Assembly (NCBI GenBank): GCA_029990175.1
Contig: JARKIP010000065.1
Coordinates: forward strand, 28,932,501-28,996,500
Reading direction: 5' to 3'
Origin: Petunia secreta
Taxonomy: Eukaryota; Streptophyta; Magnoliopsida; Solanales; Solanaceae
Length of the DNA stretch: 64,000 nucleotides
Position 1 is the first letter of the stretch; every line of letters begins with the position of its first letter. The position numbers and the translations under genes are program-made. The notes under the pieces are model-generated. The model worked only from the letters and a program-made list of their open reading frames with translations, had not been told where the DNA came from and made no database searches. This document shows, piece after piece, positions 13,122 through 24,954 of this stretch.

Positions 13122-14680
13122 ATGGCAGAAAGTGGTTCACAACGTACTATCCTCGGCAGAAGTCAGGTACGTACCTCTTCATCAAGTCCCAATTATTATC
13201 CTGATTATTCATCCGACGGGCAGCAACAGTCTTCCCAAGGACAGGTCAGGCAGCGAAATATGCGTAGGCACTCTCAGAGCACCACTCTGCCTAGGAGAAG
13301 ACACCATAGGAGTCTCTCCCCTGGCCAAGGGAACCTCCAGGAGAAGCTCTATGCATTTATGCAGGAACATGCGGAGGTCAACAGAGGGATAAATAAGGCA
13401 CTCAACTCTCTCCGAGGGCAAAACCTCCGGTTGCAAGAGCTGACACTGCAGCGCCAGGTCATGATGTCCCTTCTTCACAAACTTCAAGGCAAGGTGGGGA
13501 GCGAAACCATGGAGGATCTATGGCGTCCGCCGAAATGAGCATCGTCGTGGAGGCTCTTACCAAGCAATTCAAGGAGAGCCAAGAAGCACTTCAGAAGTCT
13601 CTCCACGAGAGAATCGATCAGATACCAGGTGCTCCACCCACGCTAAAGAAAGTTGATATCCAACGGTATTCCCAACGGCCCGGAAGAAAGAAGTAGCCCC
13701 GAAGGCAATACCCAAGATATTCAAGATGCCCAACATTCCGAGATATCGTGGGACATCTGATCCCAATGATCATCTCATGATGTTCAGCAACTTTATAAAA
13801 GCTAACGATCTCACCGATGAGGAGATCGAATCTGTCCAATTGAAGAAGTTCGTGGAGACCCTAGCAGATGGAGTTCTACGATGGTACTCAATGTTGCCAC
13901 CAAACTCCATTGGGTCCTTCGCAAAGATGGCTGAGCTGTTCGTGAAGGCACACACAGGCGCTCAGATGACGGAGACTCGCGTAGAAGATATATTCGAGAT
14001 CAAGCAGAGACCCGACGAGTCTCTCCGTAAATATGTGGATCGCTTCCAACGGGAATGTATGATGCTACCCAAAGTACCGGACAGATGGGCAGCGATCGCA
14101 TTCACCAACAGCTTAGATATCAGGAGCTCAGAGGCTACGCGCAGACTCTACGAATCTCTTCGCGAGTTCCCAGCAGCCAACTGGTCGGACGTCTACAACT
14201 GCTACAATTCAAAGGTACGTATTGATGAAGATAAATTATTTGGAACAGGTACCCGAGGAAGGACTCAGACGCACAACGGTGGTTCCGGTGGAAAGGCGGA
14301 GACGGAGAGGTCAGACGTACGTTATGGGAGAGATGATTATTTGGAAAGGACGCAGCCGCAACAACAGAGGGCTAACCCGAAGAGATGATTCAGAATCCAG
14401 CCTCCGCGGAGCCCCAAGCCTGCCGAGCTTCAACGTGGAAATGTCTGAAGTAGTGGCGGTGCTCAAAGATATGGGAGAGAAGGTCAAATGGTCGAAGGAC
14501 ATGAAAACCGACCTAAGCAAGCGAAACCAGGACCTATGGTGCGAATTTCATCGCGACCGCGGTCATACCATCGAGGACTGCAAAGCCCTAAGGTATGAAG
14601 TTGCATATTTATTGAAACAGGAATTCTTGAAGGAGTTCCTGACCGAGAAGGGAAAGCAAACTCACGCGAAGGCGCAGTAG
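13122..14680 (+). pseudogene. O1 gag, broken by frameshifts
   Basis: Gag would form the capsid/nucleocapsid shell in which reverse transcription occurs. It begins at ATG 13122, 84 nt after the primer site, with a Ser/Gln-rich N-terminus and a helical stretch (LQEKLYAFMQEHAEVNRG). That frame stops at 13538. The capsid part resumes in another frame (13726-14388) with MPNIPRYRGTSDPNDHL and a retrotransposon-gag core (VETLADGVLRWYSMLPPNSI). The C-terminus lies in a third frame (14222-14680) with the Cys/His motif CEFHRDRGHTIEDC and the conserved LKEFLTEKGK. At least two frameshifts therefore separate N-terminus, capsid and nucleocapsid. Family assignment is firm; this copy cannot make full-length Gag. 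Confidence 0.85.
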
Positions 14681-14749
14681 AACAAATCTGGCCCTCCACG
14701 AGCATCTTCCCCAAGGAGGATAGTCAATGTTATCTCGGGTGGGATCGAA

Positions 14750-15310
14750 GTGGATTCCGTCACCTTCACAGCGAAGAAGTATGCAAAGGTCTCCATCACA
14801 AACACCAAGCGTCCACGACCAGAAGGGACGATAACATTTGAAGACTCCGACATAGACGGTTTGCAGTTCCGACACGCTGATGCGTTAGTGATAACGTTAT
14901 GCGTGGTGGAATTCGACGTTAAGAGAGTGCTCATCGATGCGTGCAACTCTGCAAACATTATTCAGTCACGAATTGTGAGAGAGATGCAGCTGTCGGATAA
15001 GATCGTGCTGATATCTCGAGTTCTCTCCGGTTTCAACAACTCGAGTGAGAAGAACCTTGGCGAGATTACTCTTACAACTCTTTCTGAAAGGGTAGCGAAG
15101 GAGACGACATTTCATGTTGTCGATGCGGATCTAGCTTACAATATCATCTTGTGGAGACCTTGGATCCATGATATGCAAGTTTTTCCTTCCACTTATCATC
15201 AGGTGTTGAAGTTCCCATCCGAATGGGGAGTGCGTGAGGTTCGAGGAGAGCAACGCTCTGCTCGAGATTGCTATTCACTGGCTCTCAAGCTGCCCGAAGA
15301 AAGCAAATAG
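14750..15310 (+). pseudogene. O1 aspartic protease domain, active site altered
   Basis: The retropepsin-type domain that would cut the Gag-Pol polyprotein. The frame carries the Tat-type lead-in (ITFEDSDIDGLQFRHADALV), then VLIDACNSANI where the family has D-S/G-G-S. The catalytic Asp is kept but the following Gly is replaced by Cys. Downstream, VVDADLAYNIILWRPWIHDM corresponds to the usual ...YNAILGRPW block, with Trp replacing Gly. The frame ends at a TAG (15308-15310) that separates it from the in-frame RT lead-in. The altered DSG/GR motifs suggest decay after insertion. Confidence 0.8.
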
Positions 15311-15334
15311 CAATTACAGCGACCGGGACCAGAC

Positions 15335-16510
15335 ATGCCACACGAAAAAGCAAAGTACGAGGTCCCAGAATTCATCACAAAGCTGGACGAACGGGAAAGC
15401 CACATGCCGACCGTGGAAGCTTTGGAGTCCGAAGAATTGTTCGCAGACAAGCCGGAGCAGAAGGTCTACTTGGGGACCGAGTTGAGCGAACGCTTACGAG
15501 GAGACATCCTCCAGTTCCTCAAGGAGCGGCATACAACGTTCGCCTGGTCTCATGCAGATATGACAGGTATTTCTCAAGATATTATCTCTCACAGGTTGAC
15601 CGTCGACCCATACCACCCCCCGGTAAAGAAGAAGAAGCGCCAGCAAGGAGCTTTTCAGAATCAGGTCATCAACGATGAGGTCGATCGGCTGTTAAAGATC
15701 GGATCTGTGCGTGAAGTCAAATACCCAGACTGGCTAGCCAACGTGGTCGTCATGCCCAAGAAAAACGGCAAATGGCGAGTCTGCATTGACTTCATAGATC
15801 TAAACAAAGCCTGTCCGAAGGATTCATATCATCTTCCCAGGATAGATCAACTAATTGACGCAACAGCCGGGCACGAGGTGCTCACTTTTCTCGACGCATA
15901 TTCTGGGTACAACCAGATATTGATGGACCCCGATGACCAAGAGAAAACAGCATTCATAATCTGCAGAGGTACGTATTGTTATAAAGTTATGCCATTTGGG
16001 TTAAAAATGCAGGTGTAACATATCAGCGCTTAGTCAATCGAATATTTCATGACCATATCGGTAAGACTATGGAAGTGTACATCGATGACATGCTAGTCAA
16101 ATCCAAACGAGCAGAGGATCATCTAGCTCACTTAAAAGAAGCCTTTCGAATACTCGATCAATACAACATGAAGCTGAACCCGGAGAAGTGTGCATTCGGA
16201 TTCGAGTCGGAAAAATTCCAGGGCTTCATCGTTTCTCAGCGTGGGATTGAGGTCAATCCTGCTCAGATCAAAGCTATCGAGTCAATCCCAGACGTACTCC
16301 ACAACCGGAAAGACGTCATGAAATTGACCGGGAGAGTGGCAGCCCTGCGAAGGTTCATATCCCAATCGTCAGACCGATGCAAAAGCTTCTTCGATGTTTT
16401 AAAGCAAAACAAGGAGTTCGAGTGGACTCCCGAATGCCAAAAAGCATTGAAGGATCTCAAAAAGTATCTGTCCAATCCACCATTGATCTCTACGCCTCAA
16501 CACGGGGAGC
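15335..16510 (+). pseudogene. O1 reverse transcriptase, left part, interrupted by M1
   Basis: RNA-directed DNA polymerase of the element. The first frame (15335-16018, in phase with the protease) holds the N-terminal pieces HRLTVDPYHPPVKKKKRQ, VVMPKKNGKWRVCIDF and FLDAYSGYNQI. It breaks in the conserved FGLKNAGATYQ block, where a short A run is one base short. The second frame (16069-16510) carries the catalytic MEVYIDDMLVKS box, LNPEKCAFG and the Tat-typical GFIVSQRGIEVNP. At 16511 the frame is cut by the M1 insertion at the RT/RNase H junction and resumes at 43305. The lineage is clear; the copy is non-functional. Confidence 0.9.
16506..16510 (+). repeat. Target duplication of M1 (left), GGAGC
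   Basis: GGAGC occurs immediately before M1 (16506-16510) and immediately after it (43300-43304), in the middle of the O1 pol reading frame. Confidence 0.95.
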
Positions 16511-17854
16511 TGTTGCTCCCAGCGCACACGTAAGTATACGTGGTTGACAAGTAATAAAGTGATAAGTAGAGTATCGTTCCCACGAGAACTATTCAGACTG
16601 GACTCCTAACAAACAATTTCTTAACAACTACTCAGGGATCTTTTTCTAATAGTGAGGATTTTACTAACTAAAGAATAGTAATTAAAATGGTAAAAGGGAA
16701 TTCAAACAATGGAGCAAAAGTTGGTTGTAAACAATATTAATGAGACGGTCTAGGGTCAGAGTTACGAACAATCCAGTTGAGTTATCCTGTTGATTCAACT
16801 TCTTAAGTCCCAAGATTGCTAACTAACAGGTTAATTGTACCCGTGAAAACATTTTGATTCTTCACGGTCTATGCAGGATACTCTAATCCCTATATGTCTA
16901 TGGGTTGAATCACGTGCACGCATTAACGACTCTGTATTTAGCTAAGCAAGGTGAATAAGTGTATGTCTATCCTACCCACAAAACGATTCCCCGATGCCCA
17001 GGTTCACAATCAAGCCCTAATCTTTCTTATGTGTGTTCATAAATTTCCTCTGTCGAGTTCAATCTAAGAACCGTAGATAGTGTTCAATTATTCGGCCGTT
17101 ATAATCAAACAATTATGATCAAGAAAGAATAAACAATCTATGATTGGGATTCAATTCATCGAAATCAACATTCAAACCTCCACCTTCATGAATTCACTCT
17201 AACCCTAGAACGAAAGAATTAGCCACGCATACTCATAATCACAAGACAATGATTTGATGAAATAATAAAATAATGATGTAATAAATTAATGGAAGGAAGA
17301 GAAACCCTTGTTCAAGATGTTATGAGCTCTCCAATTTGCTCCAAAGTCTGAACTCCCCTAAAAAATGAAGTAAAAGAGTATAGTGTTTACAAAAGTCTAG
17401 AAATAAGTTACGCTTAAGCCTAGACGAAATAGGAAGTCCAAAAACGCTCCAGGGGCGCTGTAGCTGGCGCCCCGTGCCTCGAAACGTGTGGAACCAAGAA
17501 GAACCCATCAAATCTCGGACGCAATAGCCATGCCTGCGCCACAAAATGCGCCAGAAAGTGGGCGCTTTTGGGGCGCCCCGCGCCAGTAACTGTGCCAGGC
17601 CATTTTGGCTGCTTTCGTCGTTCGCAGCTTGCTTCGTTCCGTGCCTTCGCGTGCTCGATCCAATCCTCAATTCAATTCCAATCTTTTCTTGTTGGATCAT
17701 GCTCTTTAAAGCTCCAATTCCACTTCATAACAACCTACACACATACGACATAAAATCTGTGCAAAATCACATTCATCAACTAGAAAACGGGCGAATAAAG
17801 TACTCAAACGTGAGGAAATATTAAGGAAATATAGGCATAAAATGCCAAACATCA
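16511..17854 (-). repeat. M1 3' LTR
   Basis: 1344 bp, TG at 16511 and CA at 17854 in plus-strand reading. It is the reverse complement of the P1 LTR family. It includes GC-rich GGCGCC motifs near 17455-17590 in an otherwise AT-rich repeat. Confidence 0.93.
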
Positions 17855-19895
17855 CCACCTCACACTTGAACCTTTGCTCGCCCTCGAGCAATCACAAATA
17901 ACTTCCCAACCTAGGTAGAACAGGTCTGCCTATGACTATGGTTGATACCGACCATTGAACAAATGCTTACATGACTACTATGAGTCCATCAAACATGCCA
18001 ATAATTTACCAAACACCAAAACATGAGAACAACCACCCCAAGACAACTCAAATGCACAAACTCAACTCATTGCAACCATGCTCCCACAAAGTCACCCCTA
18101 CCTACTCAACCAAGAAGCCACAACTTCACCTATCTCATGCAAACTATGTGCCCTCACCAATAATGAAGCAAGAGAGTGTCCCCCAAATATCACACACAAC
18201 AATGAATATCAAGAATAGAACGGGGACAATAGCATCGAAATAATTCACTCACTCTCGTGAAAAGCTCACATGTCACACACGATGTACCATAAGCTTGCCC
18301 GTAGTGTACGACTCCACTAATGTAAGCTCACTCCAATCGGGATTAACTAGGACTTTAAAAAGGTTATAATGTAGGCTAAGGGGCTGGTAGGATACATATG
18401 GGTAGTAGTGACTACCTCCCTAAGCACTTTAATACATCACAATACAAATTAAGCACAACTCTCATCAAAGCGACCCAATCAACAACTTTCACACACACCT
18501 TTTTCAACACACATCAATTTTTCTTTTAAGCACAACACTAGCAAGGATGGATATTCATTTCTTTTCTTTTCTTTTTTTTTTTTTTTGTTTTTTTCTTTTC
18601 TATTCAATTCTTTCCAAACCTTGCCAATGCTCCTTCAACAACCTCACAATTTTATCAAGTATTTTTCTCATTGGTTCCACTCAAAAACCTCTCAATACTT
18701 CAACCACAAACTCCACAATAATATAAAATCATCAATTAAAGTGCTTAAGGAGTAAAGGGTCAAAAGAAAGAAATTTAGAACAAGTGGGTAGGCTCGCGGT
18801 GTGGGTGCCAACAAAAGGGCAAAGGGATCACAACAATCAAGTCCAAGGTGTATATAGGGGTAGGCAAATCAAGAGATGGCCTGTATCATTTTCCTACTAG
18901 AGTAAACCTAGGATTTCGCTTTGCACACACACGGGGCAAGTTCTAGACACCAATATGCAAACATGAAGTAAAATAAGAATATGCCTCACAACACACATTT
19001 CACACAATCCACACAAAATGGTTCCATCACAACTCTCAATCAAGCAAACATTGTGCAACTTGTGGAAAATTAAGCACTAATGCACAAAGGTTCACAACAA
19101 AGTCAAGTGAGTGGAGTCAAGCATCTCAAGGGGGTCATTCTATTTTTTTCTAGGCATGCATCACAATTTAAAATTAAAAGACACCACAAATAGCACATGC
19201 AATAAGTTCAAGTCCACCAGTATCAAACAAATCAAAGGCACCTAGCATTCTACCTATTTCTTTCATCTAGGGTTACCTATAACTAACTACTCTAATCCTA
19301 ATAAATATAAAAAACTACCCGGTTCAAAAGCCTCCCCGTGGAAAAGAACCGAGGTGATAAGAAAAACCACGGGGTGGATGACATGTACCACTAATAAAGA
19401 CTAAAAAGAAAATCTTTTTGAAATTTTTCATTGGTTTTCTAATTTTTTTTTTTCATTTTTTCATATATTAAAGCAAGAAACAAATAAAAATAAAGTCAAG
19501 TGACAAAAGAAAATCCTAACGGTACATGCATCCCTAACCTCAAAAATAAAGGGAAGTTCCCCCACCCCACACTTAAATCAAGTAGTGTCCTTAGTGCTAA
19601 AAATAAGAAAGTGCAAGGGTAAAGAAAACTTCCCTGAAGACCAATCGGCCTAGCCGTTGGTGCTAGCATCCTCCAAGCTTCTGTATAGCATGAGGTACTC
19701 AGACTTCCCCCAACGGGTCATCAATATTAGGCAAGGGTGAGGACACCCCACACTTAAACTCGACATTACATGAACCTGCAATCCAAAGAAAAACAAAAAC
19801 TACGTGACACTATAAATAAAATAATACAAGTGCAAACTCGGGTTGCCTCCCGAGAAGCGCCTTAGTTAACGTCGTGGCACGACGACACTTTTAGC
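17855..19895 (-). other. M1 3' non-coding region
   Basis: Between the end of protease and the 3' LTR there is no frame of credible length. The purine-rich stretch next to the LTR (inverse of 17855-17867, AGTGTGAGGTGG) is the likely polypurine tract. Two hairpin-forming motifs follow the coding end (19837-19854 and 19870-19884). Homopolymer runs occur at 18561-18600 and 19441-19460. The same segment is present in P1 in opposite orientation. Confidence 0.7.
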
Positions 19896-20041
19896 TCATT
19901 TCCAGCATTTATGTCTTCTCTTCTTACGACGAACCTTTGCTTTCTTCCTTTCTTTGAGAGAACCCATCTTCAACTTCACATGTGATGTATCACTGCTATT
20001 TTGTTCTACATTCTGCTCACACAGGTCATTTGGTTTACTTC
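19896..20041 (-). pseudogene. M1 gag-pro, C-terminal fragment left of P1
   Basis: Inverse of the end of the Athila-like protease frame. It encodes the Lys/Arg-rich tail (KMGSLKERKKAKVRRKKR-like) and ends at a TGA (19896-19898). It matches P1 positions 23521-23662. P1 inserted here, duplicating ACTTC (20037-20041 and 39862-39866). Confidence 0.85.
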
Positions 20042-21385
20042 TGATGTTTGGCATTTTATGCCTATATTTCTTTAATATTTCCTCACGTTTGGATACTTTA
20101 TTCGCACGTTTTCTAGTTAATGAATGTGATTTTGCACTGATTTTGTGTCGTGTGATTGTAGGTTGTTATGAAGTGCAATTGGAGCTTTAAAGAGCATGAT
20201 CGAGCAAGAAAAGATTGAATTTGGATTGAGGACTAGATCAAGCACACGAAGGCACGAAACGAAGCAAACTGCGAACGACGAAAGCAGGAATTTTGCCTGG
20301 CGCGGCTACTGGCACGGGGCGCCCCAAAAGCGCCCACTTTTCTGGCGCGTTTTTTAGCGTGGAGCATGGCTATTGCGTGCGAGATTCGATGGGTTCTGCT
20401 TGGTTTCACGCGGTTTGAGGCGCGGGGCGCCAGCTATAGCGCCCCTGGAGCGTTTTTGGATGTCCTATTTCGTCTAGGCTTAGGTGTAACTTATTTATAG
20501 GCTTTTGTAAACGCTATAAATACTCTTTTACTTCGTTTTGAAGGGGGTTCAGACTTTGGAGTAAATTGGAGAGCTCATAACATCTTGAACAAGGGTTTTT
20601 CTTCCTTCCATTAATTTATTACGTCATTATTTCATTATTTCATCAATTCATTGTCTTGTGAGTATGAGTATGCATGGCTAAATCTTTCGTTCTAGGGATA
20701 GAGTGAATTCATGAAGGTTGAGGTTTGAATGTTGATTTCCATGAATTGAATTCTAATTATAGATTATTTATTCTTTCTTGATCATAATTGTTTGATTATA
20801 GGCCGAATAATTGAACACTATCTACGATTCTTAAGTTGAACTTGATAGAGGGAATTTATGAACGTACATAACAAAGAATAGGGCATTGTGAACCTGGGCA
20901 TCGGGGAATCAATTTGTGGGTAGGATAGACATATACCTATTCACCTTCCTTAGCTAAATAAAGAGTTCGTTAATGTGTGTATGTGATTCAACCCATAGAC
21001 ATATAGGGATTGGAGTAGCTTGCATAGACAGTGAAGAATCGAAAGGTTTTCACGGGTATAATTAATTTGTTAGTTAGACATCTTGGGATTTAAGAAGTAG
21101 AATCAACAGGATAACTCAACTGGATTATTCGTAATTTTGACCCTGGACCGTCTCATTAATACTGTTTACAACCAACTTTAGCTCCATTGTTTGAATTTAC
21201 TTCTACCATTTTAATTACTATTCTTTAATTAATAAAATCCTCACTATTGGAAAAAGATCCCTGAGTAGTTGTTAAGAAATTTTTTGTTAGGAGTCCAGTC
21301 TGAATAGTCCTCGTGGGAACGATACTATACTTATCACTTTATTACTTTTCGACCACGTATACTTGTGTGTACGTTGGGAGCAACA
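20042..21385 (+). repeat. P1 5' LTR
   Basis: 1344 bp, TGATGTTTGGC...GGGAGCAACA. It contains GCGCGGGGCGCC-type motifs near 20320-20450 and a likely TATA box CTATAAATAC at about 20514-20523. Confidence 0.93.
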
Positions 21386-21391
21386 AGCTTT

Positions 21392-21409
21392 TGGCGCCGT
21401 TGCCGGGGA
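21392..21409 (+). other. P1 primer binding site (tRNA-Asp)
   Basis: TGGCGCCGTTGCCGGGGA begins 6 nt after the LTR and is complementary to the 3' end of plant tRNA-Asp (…TCCCCGGCAACGGCG plus CCA). This primer is typical of the Athila lineage. Confidence 0.85.
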
Positions 21410-21529
21410 CTAATAATTGACGTATTTCTTTTTGAACGATTACTTATTATCTATTGAGGTTTAATTTTTTTTTTTTTGAGTTTTGTGTTGTTTCAGGTAT
21501 TAGGTGCTGCTTGATTTTTATCTACAGGA

Positions 21530-23662
21530 ATGGCAGAAGAACGCACCTTAGCTGTGCGAGATATTGCTCTCCCCAGACTGGAGGGGGTAGCGTCTAGCAT
21601 AGTTAAGCCCGCTATCACCGGACACTTTGAGATTAAGTCCGGCATGATTCAGTTGTTGCATGTGACTGGCCAATATAGTGGATTACTTCATGAAGATCCG
21701 CAGCAACACATTCAGAATTTCTTGGAGATCAGTGATGCTTACACACCGACGGGAGTTCCTATTGATTATGTGCGCTTGACATTGTTCCCGTTTTCACTGA
21801 TTGGGGCAGCAAAGAGGTGGTTAAAGGCTCAAAAGTCTGGGTCTATTACTACTTGGGATGATTTGGCTAAGAAGTTCTTAGCTAAGTTTTATCCATCTGC
21901 CAAGACAGCCCGGGTGAGGAGTGAAATTATGTCCTTCAGACAGATAGAAGGAGAGTCTTTGTATTCAGCCTGGGAGCGGTTTAAAGCTTTATTGAGAGAT
22001 TGTCCACACCACAACCAATCCAATGAGGTTCTTGCACATACTTTTGTGGAAGGGTTGACTGTGCATATTAAGATCGTGGTAGATGCTGCTGCTGGAGGCC
22101 ATGTACTGGCCTTAAACTTTTACCAGATTTATGAGTTACTAGACAAGTTTTCGCAGAGCAATCCTGACTGGTAGGGTGATTGTAGAGCTACTACAGAGAA
22201 ATCTGCTGGGGTACTTCAGTTAGATGCAGTTTCAGAGCTGAGGGCGAAGATGGATGCTATTTCCAATCAATTTAGCAAGCTAGCTCTGCCAAAGAATCAG
22301 CAACAAGTGGCTCCAGTGCAACAACTCCATAATTTTTGTGAGGGTTGTGGTCAAGATCATGCTACAGAGGTTTGCTCTTCTAATCCAGATTCAGTTTATT
22401 ACGTGGGTAATCAAAACAGGCTGCAGGGTCAAAATCAGTTTGTTAATGCTTATTATCAAGGCAATACGAGAGCCCCAAATAATTACCACCCACTTCCAGC
22501 TCCACCACAGCAGGTTAGCAATTCAGTTGAAGATATGCTAAAGCAGATAATGGCGGGCCAACAGAGAATGATAGCTGACACTGCAGCCCATGCACAGGCC
22601 ATACAAGATCTTGCCAATGCTCAAAAGAACCTGGAGCACCAGTTGAGGCAGTTGGTGGGAGAAATAAGTACTGTTAAAAAGGGGCCTGAGCAATGTCTTG
22701 CAGCGACTTTAATTGAAGGTGGAGAGCTGATGGCCAAGTCCGAGTAGAGAGCTGAAATAGAAAAAGTTGAAAAGGTGGAGAAGGTAAGGAAGAAAGAAGA
22801 GAGAAAGGAGGCACCTCTACCGCCTCCACCATTCCCGCAGAGACTTATACCATCGAAGGATTTGGCCCAGTATCAAAAATTTGTGAGCATGTTGAAAGAG
22901 CTTCAAGTTAACATTCCTTTGAATGATGTGTTTGAATTGGTGCCATCCTTTGTGAAGTTCTTAAAAGAGATTTTAGTCAAGAAGAAAAAGCCTCAAGAGA
23001 TAGATACAGTTGAGTCAGTTGAGGAGTGCAGCACAATCTTGAGCAAGCTACCTACAAAACTTCAAGATCCTGGGAGGTTTACTATTCCTTGCACCATTGG
23101 AGGGCATAGTATCACTGGTGCATTGTGTGATCTGGGTGCGAGCATAAATCTCATGCCTCTATCTGTTTGCAAAAGGTTAGGGCTAGGAGCAATCAAGCCC
23201 TCTCCGGTTACTCTTAGGATGGCGGATGGATCACTTACTCACCCTGATGGTAAGTTGGAGGATGTGTTGCTTAAAGTTGGTAAGTTTACATTCTCTGCTG
23301 ATTTTGTAGTCCTAGATTATGAAGAGGACCGAGAAGCTCCAATCATTTTGGGGAGACCATTCTTAGTCACTTCGAAGGCAATTATTGACATGGAGGTGGG
23401 AGAGATGACTGTTAGAGCGCATAGAGAAAAGGTTACTTTCAAGGTTTATAGTGAGAAGGAGCACATAACTAAGGTTGAAGAATGCTCTATGATTGAATGT
23501 GTCAAACAAGAACATGGAAGTAAACCGAATGACCTGTGTGAGCAGAATGTAGAACAAAATAACAGTGACACATCACATGTGAAGTTGAAGATGGGTTCTC
23601 TCAAAGAAAGGAAGAAAGCAAAGGTTCGTCGTAAGAAGAGAAGACATAAAGGCTCGAAGTGA
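21530..23662 (+). pseudogene. P1 gag-pro of Athila type, two in-frame stops
   Basis: One reading frame from ATG 21530 to TGA 23660-23662 (710 codons) encodes capsid then protease. It has only two blemishes: in-frame TAG codons ending at 22174 and 22747. Residues about 1-215 are the Athila-type gag (HFEIKSGMIQLLHVTGQYSG, DYVRLTLFPFSLIGAAKRWL). A Cys/His knuckle CEGCGQDHATEVC lies near residue 270 and a Pro-rich linker near 420. The retropepsin motif CDLGASINLMPLSVCKRLGL is near residue 533, and PIILGRPFL follows. The end is Lys/Arg-rich. No RT follows. The frame is otherwise well preserved, so the stops may be recent. Confidence 0.88.
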
Positions 23663-23672
23663 GCTAAAAGTG

Positions 23673-23721
23673 TCGTCGTGCCACGACGTTAACTAAAGCG
23701 CTTCTCGGGAGGCAACCCGAG
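23673..23721 (+). other. Paired hairpins after P1 protease stop
   Basis: CGTCGTGCCACGACG (23673-23687) and CTCGGGAGGCAACCCGAG (23704-23721) are perfect short inverted repeats, 11-59 nt after the stop codon. Both are kept in M1 (19870-19884 and 19837-19854). Conservation between two diverged copies suggests an RNA structural role such as packaging or dimerisation; this is inference. Confidence 0.55.
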
Positions 23722-23999
23722 TTTGTACTTTTTCTTTTGATTGTAGGTTCATGTAATGTCGAGTTTAAGTGTGGGGTGTCCTCCCCTTGCCTAATATTGA
23801 TGACCTGTTGGGGGAAGTCTGAGTACCTCACGCTATACGGAAGCTTGGAGGATGCTAGCGCCAACAGCTAGGCCGATTGGGCTTCAGGGAAGTTTTCTTT
23901 ACCCTTGCACTTTCTTATTTTTATCACTGAGGACACTGCTTGATTTAAGTGTGGGGTGGGGGAACACCCCTTTATTTTTTAGGTTAGGGATGCATGTAC

Positions 24000-24004
24000 C
24001 GTTA
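24000..24004 (+). repeat. Target duplication of C1, CGTTA
   Basis: CGTTA at 24000-24004 and 29219-29223. The empty site is seen in M1 as its reverse complement (…CCTAACGGTACATG near 19515). Confidence 0.93.
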
Positions 24005-24854
24005 TGATGCAGGGAATAACGAGCGGAAGCTAAAAACGATATGAAATGCGGAAGCTAAAACAAGATAGGCGATATCGATGAAGATATCGAGATAAAGAGC
24101 AAGACGAGGCTTGAACGTTTACCTAAGTAGCACCGAGGAACTCGTCTCGATACACCCCGGGTGAAGTCAAGGATCACCTATACTATGCAACTATCCTCAA
24201 GAGATACCCGACTCTTGCAAATAGAATGATCAAAGATGGATGAAGTTCAAATTGGATTCCACCAATTGAATTCAAGTTCCCAACAAGGGTTCAAATGAGA
24301 GCATGGCTCAAGTTTCATCAATATTCAAGATTGTGTAAATGAAATGAAAGCCTAAGGAAGACATTTATAGTCTTCTACAATGCTTAATGAAATGTCCAAA
24401 ATACCCTTAAAGTGGTTCAAAACAATAGAAGTAGACTAGGGCTATACTTGGAATTACACCCCAAAATAGTGGGAATCTCGGATGAAGGCTCAGGTAACTA
24501 GGCGCCCCGCCTACTAGGGGAGGCGGTCCGCCTCTGTATGGCGTGGAGGAGCAGCACAGGGGAGTGGGCGGTCCGCCCATTGCTCTAGGCGGTCCGCCCA
24601 GTGAGAGATCCAGAGAATGACAACAAATCAGGCGGTCCGCCCACTTTGGGAGGCGGTCCGCCCCTTCCTGAAGCCTCTTGAGGCGCCTCACTTTGTGTCT
24701 CTTGAGCCTCTCCTTTGGGTCTAAACGGTCCTCCTTCCATGGTGCTCCAATGCATGATCTTCAAGGTCGTTCCGGAGCTCATCACTTGCATCCTTTGCAT
24801 CCTTCAAGCTTGGCACTCGTTGATTGACATCTTAGCTCGATTTGGGCTGCATCA
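24005..24854 (-). repeat. C1 3' LTR with GGCGGTCCGCC array
   Basis: 850 bp, TGATGCAGGG...GCTGCATCA in plus-strand reading. Between about 24515 and 24665 the near-palindrome GGCGGTCCGCC occurs five times with irregular spacing. The same array is in the other LTR. Confidence 0.92.
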
Positions 24855-24954
24855 TCCTCCCCTTCTTAAAAGGATTTCGTCCTCGAAATCAATCCACCAA
24901 CGCCTACATGCAAAGACAAGCAAAAGCAAAAAAGGTTCCTACTACAAGAGTAGG

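Noticed and set aside
15335..16533. Endogenous pararetrovirus (Caulimoviridae) RT
   Set aside because: The RT is flanked by LTRs, a tRNA primer site and a DD35E integrase, and the YIDD and second RNase H fit Tat Gypsy elements.
24518..24665. Regularly repeated GGCGGTCCGCC, CRISPR-like at first sight
   Set aside because: Spacing is irregular, the motif is only 11 bp, it lies inside an LTR and recurs in the partner LTR; the genome is a plant.
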